NCBI GenBank assembly: GCA_005777185.1
Contig: SXNL01000096.1
Coordinates: 1 to 35,515, forward strand
DNA length: 35,515 nt
Origin: Myxococcales bacterium
GTDB lineage: Bacteria; Myxococcota_A; Polyangia; Polyangiales; Polyangiaceae
Direction of reading: 5' to 3'
The translations under genes and the position numbers were made by a program. Within the stretch, counting starts at the first letter, position 1; each line of letters begins with the position of its first letter. The notes under the pieces are model-generated. The model saw nothing but the letters and a program-made list of their open reading frames with translations. It was not told the origin of the DNA and did not search any database. This document shows, one piece after another, positions 15,398 through 24,093 of the stretch.

Positions 15398-17181
15398 CGG
15401 GGAAGGCCGGGCGAGCTCGCGGGCGCCGTGGGCGCGGCGGGGGAGGCCGTGGCCGGGGTGGGCGGGACCGCGGGCGCCGACGTCGGCGGGCCAGGCGGGG
15501 ACGCGGACCGCGCCGTTGGCAACGCAGCCAGAGGCGCCTGCCTGCCGGGCACCGGCTTGTGCGTCGCGCCCCCGACCGCCAACGACGGTGCCGCCGTCGC
15601 CACGGGCGTGTTCATCGATGGGGAGCCCGGCGGGGGACCCGGCGGTCCCTGGACGCTGGCGGGAGGCGGCATGGGAGTCGCCAGCGCCGCGCTCGCGGAC
15701 AGGACGGGCAGCGCCGTCTCGCCCGTCACGGTCGAAGCGGTGGGTGCGCTCGCCTGGCGGGGGCGCGTCGCGGCCACGACGCCTGCTGCCAGGCCCGCGC
15801 CTACCACGACGACCCCGACGAGGGCGCCAAGGAACGCGCTGAACCCACCGCTCCGCGAGGGCGGGACCTCCGCCGACACCGACCCCGTCGTCGACGACAC
15901 GACCGCGGCCGGGGGGAAGATGATGTCCGCGCTCGACGGGCCTGCCTGCGCGGGCGCCCTCCCGCCTACCGGCGCGTCGTACCGCTCGGTACCGTACCCG
16001 CGATCGGAGCGAGGGGCGGGGACGGCCTGGCTCCGCGTGGCGGCGCCGCGATCGACGCCGGGCCTCGGGGCCGCCGCCTCGTTCGCGCCCGACGCGAGCG
16101 TGCGCGCGAAGGCGATGGATCCGTCGGAGCGCTGCGATGCCTGCTGTCCGCCCGGGATCTCGTCGCGAAGCGTGCCGCCGTCGCCCGCGATCGGGTCGAA
16201 CCCGGTCACGGTCGTCGTGTCGCCGTCGACGGCTACGCCGTCGCCGTCAGCTCGGGTCGGGGGGACGACGCTCAGCGGGTTCACGGCGGTGGCCGCGTCG
16301 ATGCCCACGGCCTCGGCGGGGCGTGAGAGGCGCCTGAGCTCCGCGGCGAAGGAGAAGGCGTCGCGCGGACGCAGCGAAGGCTCCTTCGCGAGCGCGCTCA
16401 TCACGAGCGCGTGCAGGCCGGGCGGGATGCCAGGCGCAAACAGCGAGAGCGGCGGCGGCTTGGCGGACGCGTGCGCATGCCCGATCTTGGTCGCCCCGTC
16501 GAGATCGTCGAACGGGCCGCGACCCCCGAGGAGCTCGTAGAGCACGAGGCCGGCCGCGTACAGATCGACGGCGGGCCCGAGGTCCGGGGCTCCCAGGATC
16601 TGCTCCGGCGCGGCGTACCGCAGCGTCCCCACGAACCTCCCCTGCGTCTCGCGCTTCCCGCCATCCATGAGGCGCATGATCCCGAAGTCGAGGAGCTTCG
16701 TCGTGGTGGTGCCGTTCCGGCTGCGGTGGAGGAAGATGTTCTCGGGCTTCACGTCGCGGTGGATGACCCCGTGATCGTGAGCATGCTCGAGCGCGTCGAG
16801 CAGATCGATCGTGATCTGGCACGCCACGGTGGTGTCGAGGATGCCCTTCTTCTCGAGGATGGTCCGGAGGTTCTGCCCGTTCAGCTTCTCCATCACGTAG
16901 TACGGGAGACGCCACTGGTCCTGGGTGGTCCCCGCGGTGACGACCTCGACGATGTTGGGGTGCTGCAACGTCACGAGGATGCGGGCCTCGGCGTCCATCC
17001 GCCGCGCGAGGTCCTCGCGACCGACGAGCTCCGGGTTCAGCGTCTTCAGCACGTAGCGCTTGCCGACGGAGACGTCCTCGACGTCGTAGACGCTGCCCAT
17101 GCCGCCGGTCGCCAGGTGGCGGACGACCCGGTAAACCGATCCCTCGATACGCTGCCCTGGCTCGTACCGGTGCGACGCCAT
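15379..17181 (-). CDS. PknB-type Ser/Thr protein kinase, membrane anchored
   Basis: 600 residues. The kinase domain (about 15-280) is complete: Gly-rich loop LATGGMGSVY (23-32), ATP-binding Lys46 (VLK), HRDVKPEN near 139, DFG near 165 and APE near 190. A linker rich in Asp, Ser and Pro leads to one TM helix (about 445-470, FLGALVGVVVVGAGLAAGVVAA) and an extracytoplasmic tail of Pro, Ala, Ser and Thr with no folded domain. This is the common Hanks-type layout of Myxococcota, where the tail may sense or anchor to the wall. No PASTA repeats. The ATG has GAGGTG five bases upstream. It is divergent from a methyltransferase and overlaps the glycosidase 3' end. Confidence 0.95.
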   Translation of the reverse strand: MASHRYEPGQRIEGSVYRVVRHLATGGMGSVYDVEDVSVGKRYVLKTLNPELVGREDLARRMDAEARILVTLQHPNIVEVVTAGTTQDQWRLPYYVMEKLNGQNLRTILEKKGILDTTVACQITIDLLDALEHAHDHGVIHRDVKPENIFLHRSRNGTTTTKLLDFGIMRLMDGGKRETQGRFVGTLRYAAPEQILGAPDLGPAVDLYAAGLVLYELLGGRGPFDDLDGATKIGHAHASAKPPPLSLFAPGIPPGLHALVMSALAKEPSLRPRDAFSFAAELRRLSRPAEAVGIDAATAVNPLSVVPPTRADGDGVAVDGDTTTVTGFDPIAGDGGTLRDEIPGGQQASQRSDGSIAFARTLASGANEAAAPRPGVDRGAATRSQAVPAPRSDRGYGTERYDAPVGGRAPAQAGPSSADIIFPPAAVVSSTTGSVSAEVPPSRSGGFSAFLGALVGVVVVGAGLAAGVVAATRPRQASAPTASTVTGETALPVLSASAALATPMPPPASVQGPPGPPPGSPSMNTPVATAAPSLAVGGATHKPVPGRQAPLAALPTARSASPPGPPTSAPAVPPTPATASPAAPTAPASSPGLPRHFQVD

Positions 17182-17192
17182 TTCGACACCTC

Positions 17193-17200
17193 AGTATACT
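17193..17200. promoter_or_regulatory. Palindromic -10-like element between divergent genes
   Basis: AGTATACT is its own reverse complement, so both strands read TATACT, a five-of-six match to the sigma70 -10 box. It lies in the short gap between the leftward kinase (start 17181) and the rightward methyltransferase. Neither direction shows a good -35 hexamer at 16-18 bases, so promoter activity is only possible. Confidence 0.4.
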
Positions 17201-17264
17201 CCAAGGCGTCGGGTCGGGGGCCGCGGCATTGACGCTCGCGGGTCGGCGGAGTACCAGAGCGCGC

Positions 17265-18095
17265 GTGGAGAACGCGGATCGGCGCACCGTGGACGGCTTC
17301 GGCGACGAGTGGTCCCGCTTCTCGCAGGAGTCGGTCAGTCCCGCCGAGCTCGAGGAGGCCTTCGACCTCTACTTCGGCATCTTCCCCTGGAACGAGCTCC
17401 CACCCGGGGCGCGCGGGGTCGACTTCGGTTGCGGCAGCGGTCGGTGGGCGAAGCTCGCGGCCCCTCGCGTCGGGAGCCTCCTCCTCCTCGACGCGAGCGC
17501 GGACGCGCTCGCGGTCGCGCGCCGCAACACCGCCGCCCTGTCGAACCTCGGTTACGCGCACGCCAGCGTCGAGGACGCGCCCGTCCCCGACGGGTCGCTC
17601 GACTTCGCGTACTCCCTGGGTGTCCTCCACCACATCCCGGACACAGAGCGCGGCATCCGCGCCATCGCGAGGAAGCTCAGGCCCGGCGCGCCTCTCCTCG
17701 TCTACCTCTACTATGCCTTCGACAACCGGCCCCCGTGGTTCCGTGCGCTCTGGAAGGCATCGGACCTCGTCCGGCAGGGGATCTCGCGCATGCCGCACGG
17801 CGCGCGCTACGCCGCCAGCCAGACGCTCGCGGCCACCGTGTACTGGCCCATCGCGCGCACCGGGCGGGCCCTCGATCGCGTCGGGATGATGCCGGCGGCG
17901 TGGCCGCTCTCGTTCTACAAGGATCGCTCCTTCTACGCGATGCGCACCGACGCCCTCGATCGCTTCGGGACGCGCCTCGAGCGACGTTTCACGCGCGCGG
18001 AGATCGAGGGGATGCTCGTCCGCTCGGGGTTCGAGCCGCCGACGTTCTCCGATCGCGCCCCGTTCTGGGTCGCGATGGCCCGCAAGCGCGGCTAG
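17265..18095 (+). CDS. Class I SAM-dependent methyltransferase
   Basis: 276 residues from GTG 17265, or 288 from TTG 17229; the shorter form starts just before conserved-looking sequence (VDGFGDEWSRF) and I prefer it, though GGAG lies 13 bases upstream, slightly far. Motif I is GVDFGCGSGRWAKLA, with LLLLDASADAL, then the DFAYSLGVLHHIPD motif and LRPGAPLLVYLYYAF. The last third is helical and may bind a lipid-linked or aromatic substrate. Similar proteins occur in O-antigen and glycolipid loci, which suits the neighbouring polysaccharide genes, but the substrate is unknown. The stop shares CTAG with the convergent asparagine-synthase-like gene. Confidence 0.82.
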   Translation: MENADRRTVDGFGDEWSRFSQESVSPAELEEAFDLYFGIFPWNELPPGARGVDFGCGSGRWAKLAAPRVGSLLLLDASADALAVARRNTAALSNLGYAHASVEDAPVPDGSLDFAYSLGVLHHIPDTERGIRAIARKLRPGAPLLVYLYYAFDNRPPWFRALWKASDLVRQGISRMPHGARYAASQTLAATVYWPIARTGRALDRVGMMPAAWPLSFYKDRSFYAMRTDALDRFGTRLERRFTRAEIEGMLVRSGFEPPTFSDRAPFWVAMARKRG

Positions 18096-19960
18096 TCCGA
18101 GCCGGGCGAGCGGCCGAAGGATCGGAGCCAGATCTCCAGGGTCAGGAGGAGCCAGAGCCGCTGACTGTGGTCGGCGCGCCCCTGCATGTGGTCGCGCACC
18201 AGCGCGTCGACGTAGGCGCGGTCGAGGTACTCGAAGAGCCGCGCATTCGTGAAGTGATCACGGAGGTAGGTGGACAGCTCACCGCGGAACCACGCGCCGA
18301 GAGGCACGCCGAAGCCCATCTTCTTCCTGCTCAGGATCTCCTCGGGCACGAGATCGCGAAATGCGCGCTTCAGGATCCACTTGAGCCCGAAGCGCCGCTT
18401 GAGGTGGTCGGGCAGCGTCGCCGCGTACGCGACGAGGTCGTTGTCGAGCAGCGGCGCGCGCACCTCGAGGCTGTGCAGCATGGACGACCGATCGGTCTTC
18501 ACGAGCAGATCGTACGGGAGGTACGTGCGGTAGTTGTGATCGAGGATCCGGCGAAGCGTCGAGCGCCCACGGCTCTCCGCGAGGACCGCCTCGGTGAAGG
18601 AGAGGGGCTCGGCCGCGTCGACCGACCGCGCGAAGTCGCCCCGCAGCAACAGCTCGAGATCGCTGGCGAAATAGGGATAGTACCCGAGCAACCGGGCGGC
18701 GAGCGGTCGCCTGGCGTGCTGGAAGAAGCGGTGGGCCTTCGCGAACAGCGTTCGGTCGCTCCGTCCAGCCGGGATGCGCGACGCGAGCTGCCAGCCAGCC
18801 TCGCGCGCAAGCCGCGGGACCGCCTCGGCCATCTCGGAGGCGACGAAGCGCTGATACCCGCAGAAGAGCTCGTCCCCGCCGTCCCCGGAGAGCGCCACGG
18901 TGACCTCCTGCCGCGTCAGCCGCGAGACGACGGACGTGGGTATGGCCGAGGAGTCGCCGAACGGCGCGTCGTGTATCCACACCAGGCGCTCGACGAGGTC
19001 GAAGGACGACGGCTCCAGGCGAAACTCGGTGTGGTCGGTGCCGAAGGCCGCGGCGGCCAGGCGGGCGTAGCGCGTCTCATCGTACCTGTCGTCGCCGGCG
19101 AAGCCTATGGAGAAGGTGCGAACGCGACGGCCGGTGCTCCGCTGCATGATCCCCACCACGATCGTGGAGTCGACGCCACCCGACAGGAAGGCCCCGAGCG
19201 GAACGTCGGCCTCCAGCCTTCGCACGACGGCGGCCTCCACGAGCGCCCGCACCTTCGCGGTGGCCACCCGCGGCGCATCGTGCGACGTCGCGCCGAGGAC
19301 CGGTGACGCCACGTAAGCGCGGACGCGGGGGTCGGGTGCGTCGTCGACCACGAGGGTCGACGCGGGCGGAAGCTCGTGGACGCCGACGTACATGGTGTTC
19401 GGCGCGTGGACGTACCCGAGCGCGAGAAGCCCCGGGATGTGCGACGGATCCACCTCGCGCGAGAGGCCGGACGCGAACAGGGCCTTGGGCTCGGAGGCGA
19501 AGCGAAGCTCGCGGCCCCGGCGGGCGTAGTAGAGCGGCTTCTTGCCCGAGCGGTCGCGCGCGAGCAGGAGGCGCCTCGCGCGCGGCTCCCAGATCGCGAA
19601 CGCGAACATGCCCGAGAGGCGCGGGACCACGCCGTCGCCCCACGCCAGGTAACCCTCCAGGATGACCTCCGTGTCGGAGCGCGTGCGGAAGACGTGCCCG
19701 GCGGCCACCAGCTCGCGGCGGAGCTCGTGGTGGTTGTAGATCTCGCCGTTGAAGACGAGGACCGCGCCCCCGTCGGCGGACACCATCGGCTGGTTGGCCG
19801 CCGCGGAGAGGTCGAGGATCGACAGGCGCGCGTGGCCCAGGATCGCGCGCTCGTCCGCGAAGAACGAGCGGTGGTCAGGACCCCTGTGCCGGAGCGCGTC
19901 GAGGGCGCGCTCGACGTGGACCTCGCCCGGCGCGTCGAGGGCCCCGAAGATCCCGCACAT
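18092..19960 (-). CDS. Asparagine synthase-like amidotransferase (copy 2)
   Basis: 622 residues of the glutamine-hydrolysing asparagine synthetase B family. The N-terminal Ntn-hydrolase domain keeps the nucleophile Cys2 (MCGIFG), HARLSILDLS, NGEIYNH and SDTEVILEGY. The C-terminal synthetase domain has the PP-loop FLSGGVDSTIV, ALSGDGGDELFCGY and the LEVRAPLLDNDL motif. Both active sites therefore look intact. In polysaccharide clusters, such enzymes often amidate sugar uronic acids or amino-acid substituents instead of free aspartate; that role is inferred from context. Its ATG touches the stop of the similar upstream copy, so it is the last gene of the leftward polysaccharide operon. Confidence 0.9.
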   Translation of the reverse strand: MCGIFGALDAPGEVHVERALDALRHRGPDHRSFFADERAILGHARLSILDLSAAANQPMVSADGGAVLVFNGEIYNHHELRRELVAAGHVFRTRSDTEVILEGYLAWGDGVVPRLSGMFAFAIWEPRARRLLLARDRSGKKPLYYARRGRELRFASEPKALFASGLSREVDPSHIPGLLALGYVHAPNTMYVGVHELPPASTLVVDDAPDPRVRAYVASPVLGATSHDAPRVATAKVRALVEAAVVRRLEADVPLGAFLSGGVDSTIVVGIMQRSTGRRVRTFSIGFAGDDRYDETRYARLAAAAFGTDHTEFRLEPSSFDLVERLVWIHDAPFGDSSAIPTSVVSRLTRQEVTVALSGDGGDELFCGYQRFVASEMAEAVPRLAREAGWQLASRIPAGRSDRTLFAKAHRFFQHARRPLAARLLGYYPYFASDLELLLRGDFARSVDAAEPLSFTEAVLAESRGRSTLRRILDHNYRTYLPYDLLVKTDRSSMLHSLEVRAPLLDNDLVAYAATLPDHLKRRFGLKWILKRAFRDLVPEEILSRKKMGFGVPLGAWFRGELSTYLRDHFTNARLFEYLDRAYVDALVRDHMQGRADHSQRLWLLLTLEIWLRSFGRSPGSD

Positions 19961-21850
19961 CTACCGGGAGATCCGGAGCGGGGCGCGCAGCCCGCGGAGC
20001 CACAGCTCGAAGGTCAGGAGGAGCCAGAGCACGTGACCGTGGTCGTCCCGCCTCTGCATGTGCTCGGCGACGATCTGCTCCACATAGGAGGCGTTGACGT
20101 AGTCGTACATTCGCGCGCCCGGGGCGAGATGGTCCATGAGGTAGGGCCGGAGGCCGGTCCGCAGCCAATGCCCCAAGGGAATGCCGAAGCCCATCTTCCC
20201 ACGCCGCTTGATCTCGTCGGGCAACAGGCCGTCGAACGCCCGCCTGAGGACGCGCTTCGTCTCCATGCCCCGCCGCTTGTGCACGTCCGGCAGGCGCGCG
20301 ACATACTCGACGAGCTCGACGTCGAGGAACGGACAGCGGAGCTCGAGGCCGTGGAGCATCGAGCTGCGGTCCGCCTTCACGAGGAGGTCGTCGGGGAGGT
20401 ACGTCTCGAAGTTGTACGCGAGGAGGCGCGACAGCGTGGACCCCTCCGCGTAGCGCGTCTCGAGGGCGCGCCCCGTGCGCCGCGGCTCGTCGACGTCGAC
20501 GACCGCAAGGACCGCGGGCGTCAGGAGATCCTCGAGCTCGAACGCCAGGAACGACGTCCAGCTGAGCATCCTGTCGGCGAGGCCCAGCTCGGACTTGCGA
20601 AGGAACTTCTGCGTGCGCGCGCGGATGGAGAAGTGATCGTCTGCGGGCGGGATCGACCGCGAGATCGCGGCTCCGAGCACGCGGAGCGATGCCGGCACGA
20701 ACTCCGCGGCCTCGACGGTGAGGAAGCGCAGGTAGCCGCAGAAGATCTCGTCGCCGCCCTCTCCGGAGAGCGCCACGGTGACGCCCTCGCGGCGCGCGAA
20801 GCCAGACACGATCGACGTCGGGATCGCGGACGAGTCGCCGAACGGGCCGTCGTGGACCTCGACGAGCCGCTCGATGAAGCTCACGTCGTCCGCGTCGACG
20901 ATGATCTCGTGGTGATCGGTGCCGAAGGCGCGCGCGGCGACGCGCGCGTAGTGCGTCTCGTCGAAGCGCGGGTCTCCCTTGAAGCCGACCGAGAAGGTCT
21001 TGAGCCGCCCCTGCGCGTGCTTGGCCATCAGCCCGACGATGATCGTCGAGTCGACCCCGCCCGAGAGAAAGGCGCCCACGGGCACGTCGGAGCAGAGGAG
21101 TCGCCGCTTGACCGAGAGCTCGAGGAGCACGCTCACGCGCTCGGCCGCCTCGTCCTCGGAGCACGTGAGCGGACGGCGATCGAAGGGCGGATACCAGTAC
21201 CTGCGGAGCACGGGTTCCTTGCCAACCTGGTAGATCAGCGTCGTGGCCGGTGGGACCTGCCTCACGTCCCTGTACATGCTGCCGGGCGCGCGGGCGCACC
21301 CGAAGGCGAACAGCGTCGGGAGCGCCTTCACGTCGGGCTCGCAGGGGAAGCCGGCGTCGAACAGCGCGCGCGCCTCCGACGCGAACCAGAGCGAATCGCC
21401 CTGACGCCCGTAGAAGAGGGGCTTCTCCCCCGCCCGGTCCCGCGCCAGGAGAAGCGTGCCCGTACGCCCGTCCCAGAGCGCGAGGGCGAACATGCCGTCC
21501 AGACGCTCCACGACGCGGGGTCCCCAGGCGAGGTAGCCCTCGAGGATGACCTCCGTGTCCGTCCGCGACCGGAACGTGTGGCCGCACTGCTCGAGCTCCT
21601 CGCGGACCTCCTCGTGGTTGTAGATCTCCCCGTTGTAGACGATGACGACGTCGCCGCTGGCCGCCGTCATGGGCTGCCGCCCCTTCTCCGTCAGATCGAG
21701 GATGGAGAGCCGCGTGTGCCCGAGGACGACGCGATCGCCCCTGTAGCTCCCGGCGCCGTCGGGGCCCCGGTGACGGAGCGTGGCGATCGCCCGATCGACG
21801 TCGACCGCCGCTCCCACGGTTCCGAGCACCACGCCGAACAGGCCGCACAT
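19961..21850 (-). CDS. Asparagine synthase-like amidotransferase (copy 1)
   Basis: 629 residues, same domain order as the adjacent copy. MCGLFG supplies the glutaminase Cys2; HTRLSILDLTE, NGEIYNHEEV and RTDTEVILEGYLAWG follow. The synthetase domain has FLSGGVDSTII, ALSGEGGDEIFCGY and LELRCPFLDVEL, and the final KMGFGIPLGHWLRTGLRPYL is typical of the family. The two copies are clearly homologous along their whole length but differ throughout, so the duplication is not recent. Ten bases separate it from the GT2 gene upstream. It probably transfers ammonia from glutamine to a carboxylate on the glycan precursor; the acceptor is unknown. Confidence 0.9.
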   Translation of the reverse strand: MCGLFGVVLGTVGAAVDVDRAIATLRHRGPDGAGSYRGDRVVLGHTRLSILDLTEKGRQPMTAASGDVVIVYNGEIYNHEEVREELEQCGHTFRSRTDTEVILEGYLAWGPRVVERLDGMFALALWDGRTGTLLLARDRAGEKPLFYGRQGDSLWFASEARALFDAGFPCEPDVKALPTLFAFGCARAPGSMYRDVRQVPPATTLIYQVGKEPVLRRYWYPPFDRRPLTCSEDEAAERVSVLLELSVKRRLLCSDVPVGAFLSGGVDSTIIVGLMAKHAQGRLKTFSVGFKGDPRFDETHYARVAARAFGTDHHEIIVDADDVSFIERLVEVHDGPFGDSSAIPTSIVSGFARREGVTVALSGEGGDEIFCGYLRFLTVEAAEFVPASLRVLGAAISRSIPPADDHFSIRARTQKFLRKSELGLADRMLSWTSFLAFELEDLLTPAVLAVVDVDEPRRTGRALETRYAEGSTLSRLLAYNFETYLPDDLLVKADRSSMLHGLELRCPFLDVELVEYVARLPDVHKRRGMETKRVLRRAFDGLLPDEIKRRGKMGFGIPLGHWLRTGLRPYLMDHLAPGARMYDYVNASYVEQIVAEHMQRRDDHGHVLWLLLTFELWLRGLRAPLRISR

Positions 21851-21859
21851 CTCTAAGAC

Positions 21860-22864
21860 CTATACACCGAGCGTCCCCGAGATCCGGCGCGCGAGTCCGA
21901 GGACGTTCTTCGGCCTCACGCGGCTCTCGCCGTACCGAGGCGCGAGCGTTCGCAGCAGCGTCGCCACCCCGTCGTCGACGAGGCGGCCCTTGGTCACGGG
22001 GTACTTCTCCGCGCAGGCCAGCGCCTCCACGGCGCTGTCGGCGTTCAGCCAGCCCCACATCATCGCGATCCTGTGCACGAGGTCGACGCGCCGCTCGAGC
22101 TGGCGCATGAACCGGACGTCCTCCGGGTGCCGGGCGTAGTACTCCGCGCAGTAGTCCTTGAGCACCCTGGTGCGGTACTCGAAGGCCCTGGAGAACGGCA
22201 TCGAGAGGCTCTCCTGGCCCTCGTGGCGGCGCACGCCGACGACGGCCTCCTCGACGACCGCGAGGTCCCACGTCTCGGCCATCCGCATGAGCAGGACGAA
22301 ATCGCCGAAGTAGGGCGGGACGTCGAGATCGAAGCCGCGACCGCCGAACACCTCCTTGCGATACACGATCCCGGGCATCGGGATGCAGTTGCGACCACGC
22401 GAGAGGAGGTTCGTGATGTAGCGCTTGCCGCTCCACACCTCGGTCTTCTTGATCCAGTGGCGACGCTCCGTGACCTCGCCGTTGCCGTCGACGAAGTCGT
22501 AGTTCGAGCCTGCGATCCCGCAGGCCGGATGCGTCTCGAGGAGGGCGAGCTGCGCCTCGAGGTAACGCGGCCGGTAGACGTCGTCGTCGTGCATGAACGC
22601 CACGTACCGCCCGCGCGACGCGAGAATGCCGCGGTTGAAGTTCTCGAACTGGGGCACGCGCTCGGGCACGCGGAGGACCTCGATGCGCCGGTCCGTGGCC
22701 GCCCACGCGACGAATCGGGCGTGCGCAGGTTCAGGGCTCGCGTTGTCGAGGATCTTCACCTCGAAGTCGGTGAACGTCTGGTCCGCGATCGAGCGCATCG
22801 TGTCCGGGAGGTACGCCAGGCGGGCGCCGATGGTCGGGACCAGGATGGTGACGAGGGGCGTCAT
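21860..22864 (-). CDS. Family 2 glycosyltransferase
   Basis: 334 residues, GT-A fold. The start VTILVPTIGARLAYLPDTMRSI is the typical nucleotide-binding strand and first helix, and MHDDDVYRPRYLEAQL (about residues 85-100) carries the DxD motif that binds the metal and UDP/NDP-sugar. VVGVRRHEGQESLS near 215 fits the conserved C-terminal acceptor region. There are no TM segments, so it acts at the cytoplasmic membrane face on the lipid-linked repeat unit. The ATG overlaps the upstream methyltransferase stop (ATGA). Donor and acceptor sugars are unknown. Confidence 0.9.
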   Translation of the reverse strand: MTPLVTILVPTIGARLAYLPDTMRSIADQTFTDFEVKILDNASPEPAHARFVAWAATDRRIEVLRVPERVPQFENFNRGILASRGRYVAFMHDDDVYRPRYLEAQLALLETHPACGIAGSNYDFVDGNGEVTERRHWIKKTEVWSGKRYITNLLSRGRNCIPMPGIVYRKEVFGGRGFDLDVPPYFGDFVLLMRMAETWDLAVVEEAVVGVRRHEGQESLSMPFSRAFEYRTRVLKDYCAEYYARHPEDVRFMRQLERRVDLVHRIAMMWGWLNADSAVEALACAEKYPVTKGRLVDDGVATLLRTLAPRYGESRVRPKNVLGLARRISGTLGV

Positions 22865-24087
22865 CCGACGATCCTCACCTCGGGGAACGGGACGATGAAG
22901 CGACCCCCGAGGTCGGTGTACGCCTTCTGCTGCGCGAGGATCTCGTCGGCCATGTTCCACGCCGTGAGGAGGCAGTAGTCGGGGCGCCGGCGGACGAGCT
23001 CCGATGGAGGCAAGATGGGCACCCGCACCCCGGGAATGAATCGGTTCTGCTTGTAGGTGCTCCTGTCGACGGCGAAGGCGATCTTGTCATGACCCATGCC
23101 GAAGTAGTTGAAGAGCGTGGTCGCCTTCGCCGCCGCCCCATACGCGGCGACCGTCTTCCCTTCCGCATTCAGGCGGTCCACGAGCGACACGAGGGTCGTC
23201 TTGAGGCTCTCGACGCGACTCGCGAAGCCGGCGTACGTCGAACGCTTCCGGACACCCCACGCCTCCTCCGCCGCGAGCATCTCGAGCACCCGGGGGCCCC
23301 GGACGCCGTGCTCCTTGCGCACGATGAAGAGGCGGAGAGAGCCCGCGTGGATCGGGACGTGGACCACGTCCCGGATCACGAGCCGATGACGATCCATCAG
23401 GGCGTCGAGGGCGGTGAGCGAGAAGTAGCAGAGGTGCTCGTGGTAGATGGTGTCGAACTCCCCGTGCTCGACGAAGTCGCGCGCGGAGGGCGTCTCCAGG
23501 AGCCAGACCCCGTCGTCCGCGAGCAGCGCGCGCACGCCGTCCACCACGCCCTCGAGATCGGGGACGTGGGCGAGGACGTTGTGGCTGTGGACGACGTTGG
23601 CGCGCTCTCCGCCCGCGACGAGGCGCTCCGCGAGGGCGGTGCCGAAGAACTCGGTGACGGTGCGGATCCCTCTCTCTCGCGCGACCTGCGCGACGTTCAG
23701 GGCGGGCTCGACGCCGAGGACGGGCACCCCCCCGTCGCGGTAGAACTGGAGCAGGTAGCCATCGTTGCTGGCGATCTCCACGACGAGGCTCCGCGGGCCG
23801 AGGCCTTCGGCGGCGACGAGCTCGGCGGCTAGCGCCTTCGCGTGCGCGAGCATCGTGTCCGAGAAGGAGGAGAAGTAGAGGTACTCACGGAACAGCTTCT
23901 CCGGCGAGACGCTCTCGGTGATCTGGAGCAAGGTGCAGTCCTCGCACACGACGAGCTCGAGCGGGAAGCGCTCGTCGGGGCGCCCGAGGTCCTCCTCGCT
24001 CAACAGCGCATTGGCCAGCGGGAGCTCGCCGAGCGAGAGCACCGACGAGACACGCGGGCCATGGCACGAACGACACTCCCTATCCAT
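22861..24087 (-). CDS. NDP-sugar C-methyltransferase (NovU/TylCIII type)
   Basis: 408 residues with the three-part layout of sugar 3-C-methyltransferases: an N-terminal zinc-binding segment with two CxxC pairs (CRSC at 5-8 and CEDC near 49), a central SAM domain (VVEIASNDGYLLQF, about 98-112), and a C-terminal Rossmann-like Methyltransf_14 domain (TVAAYGAAAKATTLFNYF). The catalytic-region motif YHEHLCYFS near 216 matches the family. Relatives (TylCIII, NovU, CloU, TcaB9) methylate carbon 3 or 5 of 4-keto-6-deoxy NDP-sugars. Its presence suggests a branched deoxysugar in the polymer. Six bases separate it from the GT4 gene; its last codon overlaps the GT2 start. Confidence 0.92.
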   Translation of the reverse strand: MDRECRSCHGPRVSSVLSLGELPLANALLSEEDLGRPDERFPLELVVCEDCTLLQITESVSPEKLFREYLYFSSFSDTMLAHAKALAAELVAAEGLGPRSLVVEIASNDGYLLQFYRDGGVPVLGVEPALNVAQVARERGIRTVTEFFGTALAERLVAGGERANVVHSHNVLAHVPDLEGVVDGVRALLADDGVWLLETPSARDFVEHGEFDTIYHEHLCYFSLTALDALMDRHRLVIRDVVHVPIHAGSLRLFIVRKEHGVRGPRVLEMLAAEEAWGVRKRSTYAGFASRVESLKTTLVSLVDRLNAEGKTVAAYGAAAKATTLFNYFGMGHDKIAFAVDRSTYKQNRFIPGVRVPILPPSELVRRRPDYCLLTAWNMADEILAQQKAYTDLGGRFIVPFPEVRIVG

Positions 24088-24093
24088 CGATCC

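Noticed and set aside
19376-21856. Long plus-strand frame opposite the two asparagine-synthase-like genes
   Set aside because: Antisense shadow; both genes on the minus strand have complete active-site motifs.
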